Shown here: in pieces, positions 43,693 through 50,077 of the stretch | Layout of the letters: the number at the start of each line of letters is the position of its first letter | How positions within the stretch are numbered: position 1 is the first letter of the stretch | Assembly (NCBI GenBank): GCA_902791025.1 | Contig: CADATZ010000023.1 | Location: 1 to 50,077, forward strand | Source of the DNA: an uncultured Chloroflexota bacterium | GTDB lineage: Bacteria > Chloroflexota > Anaerolineae > Anaerolineales > Anaerolineaceae | Direction of reading: 5' to 3' | Length of the DNA stretch: 50,077 nt | Position numbers and translations under genes: made by a program | Notes under the pieces: generated by a model | Told to the model about the DNA's origin: nothing | The model's input: the letters and a program-made list of their open reading frames with translations, nothing else | The model's database searches: none

Positions 43693-46600
43693 ATATACGC
43701 CCTCATCAATTGTTCCATATCATTTTCCAGGTAAACTGAAGCTGCCAGATTCGGGTCGTAGTGCAGACAGGCGCCCTTATCCGGACAGAGCGGCAGGATC
43801 ACCGCTTCACTCAGACGGCTGAGTGTCAGGTTACGGGAAAATTGTTCGCGATAGACCTGTTCCAGCATCAGCATCACTTCTTGTGCCGATTCGATACAGC
43901 ATCGGGAGAGATCAAAAACCGCCCTTCGGGAGCAGTCCGGACCAAATTCCGGTTCAGCGTAAGGCTGGATCTGGTTGATCCCCGGCAGCAGGCCCGGTAC
44001 AGGTTCATGATCCCGTTTGACGGTATCGCCGCCGATAAAGGGATAGAGCGTGGACTCCACCAGATACTGACGCAGGGTCGGCAGATAATAAGCCCCGTCA
44101 ACCGGCAGATTGCGTTCCTTCATCAGGTCTTTTCCATGACCGGAAAGGATCCCGACCAGAACCAGACGGATATCGATTTTTTCCTGTTTGAACAGCGGAT
44201 CCAACGCGCGGATGCGGTGACCGGGATGCATGATGTCATCCACCAGGATCACGGGACGGTCAAAGGATTTGATGGTGCGGATCTGGTAGGGGATCGGTGG
44301 ATAATGTGGAAAGGCTTCGATAGTGCGGGTACGAAGATCCGGCGAATAGACCTTGTCGGTGTGGATGGTTTTGGTGACTGTATTAGGCAGGATTTTGCCG
44401 CGCAGCATTTTCCCGAAGGGAACGCACATACATTCCCCCAACATTCGCGGGGTGAGCGGAATGCTGGGTACGTGATTGAAAGCGGTGATCCGTTCCAGCA
44501 GGCGCTGGTGGATTACGTCAGAAGAAAGCGTCAGCACGAGTGATCCGGGATAAAGCTCGGAAAGTGCATGCTGCATTCGCGCGTGACAGCGGCTGATGAC
44601 CTCGCGGATGCGCGGGTCGCCGGCAAGCGGCTCCTGAATGGTCGTTTCCAGGTTGCGGATGAGCACGATGGGTGTGTGCATATCCACCTCCAGGAAGGGT
44701 GCAGGGCCTTCTCTGCGCAGGAATCCCTGGCGGAGCAGCAGGTCTTCCAGTTCCTCCGTCATTCCTTCTTTGGGCTTGCACACCGCATAAACACATTCAT
44801 CGGCGAGCGAGCGTGCGATTACTTCGCTCATCAGCAGCTGGGCATTATCACCTTGTGCGGAGATCCCGGTGATGAAAAGGATCTTGCCGGATGCCCGCAG
44901 GCGTATCCGGTCGGCGAGGGCCGCATCCCGTACGGCAGCGTAGAGGTCTGAAGTACCAAGATAGCGCCAGGACAGTGCTCCCACGCAGGAGGCATTGCGG
45001 CGCATCAGCAGCAGCTCTTCCCCTTCCCGTTTGGCTTCCGCGGCGAGTTTCCCGATCTCATCGGGAAGTCCGAGCGTGGGATTGTAGGGAGGTGTGAGCC
45101 ATTCAAATGAGATCTCTGATGCGGTGAGCAGTGGTTTGTCCTGCCGGTCCCGCAGGTAGAGACCATTTTGATAGATAAAGTCCTGAATGGCGGGGTCGAT
45201 ATAATGCGAAATATCCCGGTTCTGATCCACATTTTCACGGATACGGCTGGAGCTGATGTCCTCCAGTTCCGGCGGAAGGCGCAGTTCGATCAGGTTTCCG
45301 GTCAGGTGCATGTTTTCCCGGGATGGAAGCTCCGGCTGGTCCGGGCGCAGGAAGATGATATGATTCATGGAGTGGACGGAATATGGAGCCGGAGCTTTCT
45401 TATAAGCAGAGGCATTGGCGATCACGTCCGCGCCGGCGACGAGATAAAGATCAAAACCACTGAATAGCTCCCGCAGCCGCTTCAGGTCATGCGGATTGGC
45501 GATATTGACCGGGATCTCGTCCGGGAAGAGATGCACATGAAAATCTCCGGCCACCGACATATTGATGATCTGCCGGCGGATCAAATGCGGCTGCGGTTTT
45601 TTAGACCAGGAAAACTCATCTACGGCCAGGTAGACCTCAAAGCCCAACTCACGGATGGCACGGACGATGCCTTTATGGGAAAGGGTGAAGGGGTCAAAGG
45701 TGCCGGGGAAAAATGCCACTTTGGTGGGAACCTCAAAGGAGAAGGAGCCGCGTTCGATGCGGTAAAGTGCAAGAAAGCGTTCAATATGCGCAAGAGCGGA
45801 TGCACGATAGAAGAAGGTGAGGCTGTCGGTGTCCGGTGCCTTTTCCAGAAGGAAAAGCAGCTTGCGGCAGCAAAGTGTGAAAAGTTCCGCCCGCTCAGAA
45901 AGACTGAGCGAGCCGCCGTCGAAGAGCTGTGCGATCACCAGCAGTGCCTCCTGTCGGACCGCTTCGCGGTAATGCGCCAGACCCTGGAAAAGCAATCCCA
46001 GCAGTTCGTAACGGCGGTTATTGTATTGTTCCTGAGTTTCGGAAAACCGGCCGCGGTAGGTGCCATAAAACTGAAGCAAAACGCCGATCGTTCGCAGTGC
46101 GCCGTGAACGGTGCTGTCAGCGGAAGAACCGAGCAGGGTTTTCAGCCAGATCACCTGTTCATTTAATTCACTTGGGTGCAGCAGCAGGGCTGCCCGGCCC
46201 AGGTAATCCGGAATATATTTTGAAATGCCGGTCTGCCCAAGTTCAATGCCCTTACCCAGTTCCACAACGACCTCGTTGCGCTGTTCCCGGCGCAGGAGCG
46301 GCAGGACGGAAAGCAGCGCTTCCCCGGCTTCCTGTCTCACAACGACGCGTTCGGAAACCTTGACCAGGTTTGAATAATGGGTACAGATATGCAGCATGTT
46401 ATCAACATGCCCCTGTTTGGCCTGTGCTTTCAGCAGCTCGATGCCGACGATCTTGCTGACCCAGGCGGTGGCAGTTTTCAGGTTATCAAGGAAGATGTCG
46501 TCGGCAACTTCCTGCCGGTAGAAGTTGGTCAGGTCCTCAGCATTTCTGTCTCCTGCCCGCTGCAGGATGCTTGCTTTCAGAAAGCGCAGGGTAATGGAGC

Positions 46601-48422
46601 TGTCCGTGACGTTGTTTACGGCGGTCACGATTTTCCGCATCTGTTCTGAAGCCTGCGGCAGCGGCCGCTGGGCTTCACGAAGATAAAGCAGAGCGGCGGT
46701 TTGCAGCCGTGTGTCGCCGTTTTCAGTGAAATAAGCGGAAAAATCGATCAGCCTGCTGCGTTCTTTTTCGTCATAATATTGCTGGGACAGGCTGCGGATG
46801 GCGTCAAGAAGGGTGAATGCCGTGTCTTCATCCAGAGACTCCGGGTGTACGTATTTGGCAAGTAAGGCGTGGACATAGCGGGATTGCGATTCTGTGCGGC
46901 AGTTCCGCAGCAGGCCGTCAATGACAATATGCAGGGTAAACCCGATCTGAGAACGCTGCTGCGCGGTGGTCTTATGATCCGGACGGATGATTTTTTCCAG
47001 GTATTCTTCCCACAGGCTGTAGGGCACTTCCTCTGCCGGGTCCGATGGGACATCCTGCGGCAGGCTTTTGCGGTAAACGAGATGGAATCGCGCGATAATT
47101 TTTCCGATCAGCTGGGCTGCCTGACGGCGGATGTCACCTTCCCGATGGGTCAGCAGTTCGTATAGAAAAGAAAGAGCCTGCATTTTCTGCCGGACGGAAA
47201 GGTAGGTGCAGTATTCGTCGATGATATTGAGATACACCCGCAGCTGCTTCCAGTCCCGGGAGGCGTGGGCGGCTTCGATGATGTTGCCGAATTTCCGCTC
47301 ACTGGAAAGCTGATACATCAGCGTCAGGTGATGCTCCATCGAAAGGTTTGTCAGCCGGTCCACCGCTTCATCGGAGGTCAGCAGCACCGGATCCCGCAAG
47401 TCGGGAAGGGGATGCAATTTGCCGCTGAGGTCAATGTCAGCACCGAGGGAGACGAGATAACTTTCAAAATCCTGAAGCCGGCGGTAGACCAGTTCGTAGC
47501 GGCGGCGTTTGGCAGCATCCACGTTTTCCAGTTTATGAAGGATCACATCAAAGGCGTCATGGAGGGAAAAGATCACCGTGTGCTCCTGTCCGTTTTCGAA
47601 ACGGGATTTGCAGCGCATATCCGCATAGATCAGGCAAAGGGATTCCGCCGAGAGGGCATCCAGCTCCAGGTCCCAGGTGGAATGGTTGGAGGCGATATGA
47701 CTGATGGCAGCCATGCCTCGGTTTTCCAGCCAGTAATCGGTGTAGTAATAATGCAGGTGAGGAACGTTTTCGCCCTCACGGCAGCCGTATTTGCCGATAT
47801 CGTGGGCAGCCGCGGCTGCGGAGACCAGGGCGATGTCGATTTTTTCTCCCCGGGTCTCAACGGCTCGGGCAATTGTGACCGCGATGTGATGGACACCGGC
47901 GATGTGGCTGAGTGTGCAGAAAGGCGTAATCTCGGAGCCGATCCGCATCAGTTCATAAACAAATTCACCGCGGAAGGCGGTTAAAAAGCGTTTATATTCA
48001 TCAGCGGAGTCACAAAGTTCATAGGTTTCCGGCGGGAGAAAGTGAAAATCAAAGGCCGGATCAAACGGCAGAAGCTTCCGCTCGTAATCAAAAAGGGTCT
48101 GCAGGATCGTCAGGAAGGTGAGTGCTCCGTGTTCGTAATGGTCTGTGTCGGGAGGAAGTGTGATCTGCGGGAAGTTTTTTGCACGTAGGTAATCATAGCA
48201 GAACCGGCACCAGCCGCCTTCCGGGGGCTCTCCCGGATAGGTTCCGCAGATTTCTGCCGCGTCTGTGCAGGAAATCCTCTTGCGGGAGTTGAATAATACG
48301 CTCAAACGCTCCGCAAGGTCTGTAATTTCAGCGGATGATGCTTTGCGGTCGGTGATCACTCCGTGTTCTTCGAGCGATGAAAGTATCGACTTTGATAATT
48401 CACGAACTGTTCTTTGATTCAT
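43686..48422 (-). CDS. 1578-residue protein: HD domain, helical repeats, NadD/PPAT-type nucleotidyltransferase, GNAT-like and phosphoribosyltransferase-like domains
   Basis: Start at ATG 48422 (GGAGGAAGG upstream); an earlier in-frame start lies inside the promoter. Domains by residue: HD phosphohydrolase about 170-290 (HH at 178-179, HD at 207-208, Asp268); helical repeats about 380-890, HEAT-like; nucleotidyltransferase about 900-1085 with FFPGTFDPFTLSHKG (the second His of the usual HxGH is kept) and ISSSRIREN; GNAT-like region about 1120-1245; phosphoribosyltransferase-like part about 1290-1480 with VILVDDIMHPGHR. Four Cys near the N-terminus and around 1508-1552 could bind metal. HD plus nucleotidyltransferase plus PRTase suggests nucleotide or NAD-type cofactor metabolism or signalling, but the reaction is not known. 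It has its own promoter and heads an operon with the dehydrogenase-like and flavoprotein genes. Confidence 0.8.
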   Translation of the reverse strand: MNQRTVRELSKSILSSLEEHGVITDRKASSAEITDLAERLSVLFNSRKRISCTDAAEICGTYPGEPPEGGWCRFCYDYLRAKNFPQITLPPDTDHYEHGALTFLTILQTLFDYERKLLPFDPAFDFHFLPPETYELCDSADEYKRFLTAFRGEFVYELMRIGSEITPFCTLSHIAGVHHIAVTIARAVETRGEKIDIALVSAAAAAHDIGKYGCREGENVPHLHYYYTDYWLENRGMAAISHIASNHSTWDLELDALSAESLCLIYADMRCKSRFENGQEHTVIFSLHDAFDVILHKLENVDAAKRRRYELVYRRLQDFESYLVSLGADIDLSGKLHPLPDLRDPVLLTSDEAVDRLTNLSMEHHLTLMYQLSSERKFGNIIEAAHASRDWKQLRVYLNIIDEYCTYLSVRQKMQALSFLYELLTHREGDIRRQAAQLIGKIIARFHLVYRKSLPQDVPSDPAEEVPYSLWEEYLEKIIRPDHKTTAQQRSQIGFTLHIVIDGLLRNCRTESQSRYVHALLAKYVHPESLDEDTAFTLLDAIRSLSQQYYDEKERSRLIDFSAYFTENGDTRLQTAALLYLREAQRPLPQASEQMRKIVTAVNNVTDSSITLRFLKASILQRAGDRNAEDLTNFYRQEVADDIFLDNLKTATAWVSKIVGIELLKAQAKQGHVDNMLHICTHYSNLVKVSERVVVRQEAGEALLSVLPLLRREQRNEVVVELGKGIELGQTGISKYIPDYLGRAALLLHPSELNEQVIWLKTLLGSSADSTVHGALRTIGVLLQFYGTYRGRFSETQEQYNNRRYELLGLLFQGLAHYREAVRQEALLVIAQLFDGGSLSLSERAELFTLCCRKLLFLLEKAPDTDSLTFFYRASALAHIERFLALYRIERGSFSFEVPTKVAFFPGTFDPFTLSHKGIVRAIRELGFEVYLAVDEFSWSKKPQPHLIRRQIINMSVAGDFHVHLFPDEIPVNIANPHDLKRLRELFSGFDLYLVAGADVIANASAYKKAPAPYSVHSMNHIIFLRPDQPELPSRENMHLTGNLIELRLPPELEDISSSRIRENVDQNRDISHYIDPAIQDFIYQNGLYLRDRQDKPLLTASEISFEWLTPPYNPTLGLPDEIGKLAAEAKREGEELLLMRRNASCVGALSWRYLGTSDLYAAVRDAALADRIRLRASGKILFITGISAQGDNAQLLMSEVIARSLADECVYAVCKPKEGMTEELEDLLLRQGFLRREGPAPFLEVDMHTPIVLIRNLETTIQEPLAGDPRIREVISRCHARMQHALSELYPGSLVLTLSSDVIHQRLLERITAFNHVPSIPLTPRMLGECMCVPFGKMLRGKILPNTVTKTIHTDKVYSPDLRTRTIEAFPHYPPIPYQIRTIKSFDRPVILVDDIMHPGHRIRALDPLFKQEKIDIRLVLVGILSGHGKDLMKERNLPVDGAYYLPTLRQYLVESTLYPFIGGDTVKRDHEPVPGLLPGINQIQPYAEPEFGPDCSRRAVFDLSRCCIESAQEVMLMLEQVYREQFSRNLTLSRLSEAVILPLCPDKGACLHYDPNLAASVYLENDMEQLMRAYIW

Positions 48423-48444
48423 TTTCCTTCCTCCCGATATAGTA

Positions 48445-48473
48445 ATTATAAATCGGGTTTGGGAAGAGTTCAA
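48445..48473 (-). promoter_or_regulatory. Promoter of the multidomain gene operon
   Basis: On the minus strand TTGAAC (48473-48468) and a perfect TATAAT (48450-48445) are 17 bases apart, 22 bases before the ATG. The -35 box is formed by the heptamer tract GTTCAAA-GTTCAGC at 48468-48496. Confidence 0.75.
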
Positions 48474-48506
48474 AGTTCAGCGTCCAAACTCCAAACAAGG
48501 TGACGA

Positions 48507-48534
48507 GGGACTGTTGCCGAAGGCGACTGTCCCG
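48507..48534. repeat. 28-base hairpin repeat, third exact copy
   Basis: Identical to 31456-31483. It lies between the promoter of the multidomain gene and the terminator of the DtxR-like gene. Confidence 0.9.
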
Positions 48535-48575
48535 CTAATCATAAGCATGGACTCGGCTTGATGTAATTGCCGCAG

Positions 48576-48615
48576 AAACAAAAACGGATCCGTGATTTTT
48601 GCGCACAGATCCGTT
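48576..48615 (-). terminator. Intrinsic terminator of the DtxR-like gene
   Basis: On the minus strand AACGGATCTGTG pairs with CACGGATCCGTT with one mismatch, followed by TTTGTTT. Confidence 0.8.
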
Positions 48616-48640
48616 ATCCGTTAGGTATTTCAAAAATGTA

Positions 48641-49015
48641 TCAGCTGATGTATCCCTTGCTGACGGCGTTTTTGAGCTTTTCAAAGGAATCCTGGCTGAT
48701 GACATGTTCGATGCGGCAGGCTTCTTTGACGGCGGTGGTTTCTTCCACGCCGAGCTTCATCAGGATCTTACTGATCACAACGTGGCGCTCATAGATCCTT
48801 TCAGCAATCTCTTTTCCTTCAGGCGTCAGGTCGATCTCATGGCTCGGGTTGATGGTGATCAGGTTCTCTTCACGGAGCTTCTTCATGGCGATGCTGACGC
48901 TCGGTTTGGAGAAATTCATCTCATGAGCAATGTCAATCGAACGGACAGTTCCTTTTTTCCGTTTTATGACCAGGATCATTTCCAGATAATCTTCGGCTGA
49001 TTCAAGAATTTTCAT
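48641..49015 (-). CDS. DtxR/MntR family metal-dependent repressor
   Basis: 124 residues, slightly short for the family (MntR 142). The winged helix starts LESAEDYLEMILVI, with the recognition helix NFSKPSVSIAMKKLREENLI. Metal ligands by alignment: Asp9 and Glu12 as in MntR, His78, and the C-terminal EACRIEHVIS with Cys100, Glu103 and His104 as in DtxR, so it mixes the two types; manganese or iron is possible. No SH3 domain. No metal transporter gene lies in the window beside it. A GGAGG-like site (CCGGCGGAGGTAA) lies just before the ATG. Confidence 0.9.
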   Translation of the reverse strand: MKILESAEDYLEMILVIKRKKGTVRSIDIAHEMNFSKPSVSIAMKKLREENLITINPSHEIDLTPEGKEIAERIYERHVVISKILMKLGVEETTAVKEACRIEHVISQDSFEKLKNAVSKGYIS

Positions 49016-49079
49016 AAGTATTACCTCCGCCGGAAATTATCCGGACTTGTTGATTGGTTGATTTAATTTGATAAATCAT

Positions 49080-49976
49080 TTACTTCTGCCAGGGCGGAAC
49101 CTCCGGCAGAAGGCTTTCGAATTCACGGATGAGCTTTGCTTCGTATTCTCCGGCATAAGTCTCATCAAGGAATTTTTTATAGGCTTCGCTGTAGAAGCGG
49201 TCCCAGGAGTCGGTTTCATAACCCGGATTGATGGGGTAGAACAAAGCACCTGTGGCGTGTGCGGCTTCCATGTCGCCCGGAGCATCACCCATCATCAGAA
49301 TATGATTTTTGGGATATTTCCCTTCAGCCGTCAAGTGCAGGATCTGCTTCTTGTTCCCAACTTCCTGACCGCAGAGCAGCTCCACATCATCCAGAATACC
49401 CGCGTAGGTCCATTCACGCGCCAGATCTACATTGCGTGTAGCGGAAACGCATGCCAAATCGGCATCAGGAGCCAACGCTTCGAAGCTCGGTTTGACCGGT
49501 GCGAAGGGCATCATGCCATGGACGATACGTTCGATGGCGGCGTTGACGTCGGAAGACCACTGTACACCGATCTGCAGATCAGGTTCGTGATGGGTCCGCA
49601 TATAGGAGAAAAGCCCCGCGTCACTGAGTTGGGTGCCGCTTTCCACGAATCCACGGATGCCATCCAAGTGCATCACCTCAAAACCGCAGCGTTTGACGCC
49701 GGGATGGTCCCGCAGCAGGTCCATGGTACGGACGATGTTCGGCCAGCGGTTCAACCCGCGCCATTTTGAGTAAAGATTCACGAATTCATGGACTTCCCGC
49801 GCATAGCGGGAAACAGTCTGCAGCCGCCAGACATTGACGGTGTTGGGGATGAAACATTCCTTGTGTTTGATCTCCATGGCATCAAACACGCAGCCATCGG
49901 AATCGATCCCGACAAAGAAATCCTTCTTTGGCTTGAAATCGATCATTTCACGATTATTGGTCACAATCAGTGCCAT
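49080..49976 (-). CDS. HAD superfamily hydrolase
   Basis: 298 residues from ATG 49976 (GAGGA eight bases upstream). Motif I is FFVGIDSDGCVFD, with nucleophile and acid Asp; motif II is LACVSATRN; a Lys pair follows in VGNKKQILHL; motif IV is HILMMGDAPGDMEAAH. The cap region (about residues 45-165) is long and helical. These enzymes remove phosphate from small molecules; a phosphosugar or nucleotide is likely but unproven. No operon partner is visible. Confidence 0.85.
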   Translation of the reverse strand: MALIVTNNREMIDFKPKKDFFVGIDSDGCVFDAMEIKHKECFIPNTVNVWRLQTVSRYAREVHEFVNLYSKWRGLNRWPNIVRTMDLLRDHPGVKRCGFEVMHLDGIRGFVESGTQLSDAGLFSYMRTHHEPDLQIGVQWSSDVNAAIERIVHGMMPFAPVKPSFEALAPDADLACVSATRNVDLAREWTYAGILDDVELLCGQEVGNKKQILHLTAEGKYPKNHILMMGDAPGDMEAAHATGALFYPINPGYETDSWDRFYSEAYKKFLDETYAGEYEAKLIREFESLLPEVPPWQK

Positions 49977-49990
49977 TACTTTTTCCTCGT

Positions 49991-50018
49991 ATTATAGAGT
50001 CATACCCAAAATCGACAA
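49991..50018 (-). promoter_or_regulatory. Promoter of the HAD hydrolase gene
   Basis: On the minus strand TTGTCG (50018-50013) and a perfect TATAAT (49996-49991) are 16 bases apart, 14 bases before the ATG. The last 59 bases of the window contain no other recognisable feature. Confidence 0.55.
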
Positions 50019-50077
50019 AATAAAGATATAGGGTATGCTGTTGAAGATGCTGTGGATTGGTATTTTTTCCTACCGCA

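Noticed and set aside
43761..47984. Several plus-strand frames of 100-260 codons
   Set aside because: All are antisense to the 1578-residue gene, whose motifs are clear on the minus strand.

Overview
The window looks like a piece of chromosome from an anaerobic bacterium of the Chloroflexota, most likely class Anaerolineae. The clues are the Thr-Pro-rich linkers in the exported proteins at 8.5-11.2 kb, a CpXC-domain protein, an NBR1-Ig-like exported protein, a three-subunit molybdenum hydroxylase, and the ACT/DUF711 pair. The placement is inference; no rRNA is present. Most genes are housekeeping or metabolic. Base composition is moderate, with AT-rich islands at about 4.25-5.16 kb, 17.75-18.1 kb, 31.3-31.45 kb and 41.1-41.28 kb.

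Layout. 0-2.3 kb: the end of an unknown gene and a phage-type terminase large subunit gene carrying an in-frame block of palindromic repeats. 2.6-8.5 kb: ACT/DUF711 pair, a small overlapping gene pair with a GNAT acetyltransferase (possible toxin-antitoxin), nanE plus a ROK kinase, and an M32 carboxypeptidase. 8.5-11.2 kb: three exported or membrane-anchored proteins. 11.25-17.75 kb (minus): a complete F-type ATP synthase operon in which a second b subunit, the delta subunit and the alpha subunit are fused into one 738-residue polypeptide. 18.1-20.6 kb: AzlCD amino-acid exporter and a CpXC protein. 20.8-23.2 kb: glycosyltransferase, aldo/keto-reductase-like protein lacking catalytic residues, and tyrosine phosphatase. 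23.4-27.1 kb: xanthine-dehydrogenase-type operon. 27.3-34.7 kb: greA, tRNA-Lys, a DUF4153 membrane protein, an unknown protein, Hsp20, a GH25 lysozyme with sigma-54-like promoter sequences, an endonuclease III homologue, tRNA-Arg and tRNA-Leu. 34.8-41.1 kb: MurJ, a lipase, a Dabb protein, a large membrane protein, and an AlbA_2/ATPase regulator-like gene broken by one base in an A7 run. 41.3-48.4 kb: a three-gene operon led by a 1578-residue multidomain protein (HD, helical repeats, nucleotidyltransferase, GNAT-like, phosphoribosyltransferase-like). 48.6-50 kb: a DtxR/MntR regulator and a HAD phosphatase.

The gaps between genes are unusual. At least ten contain tandem heptamers (period 7 bp), each tract with its own variant. 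Several families of dispersed hairpin repeats also occur, two of them partly translated: inside the terminase and at the C-terminus of MurJ. One heptamer tract is translated at the N-terminus of the dehydrogenase at 43.69 kb.

The strongest candidates for something new are the b-delta-alpha ATP synthase fusion, the multidomain protein with its operon partners, and the repeat systems. All assignments come from reading the sequence; no database search was possible.
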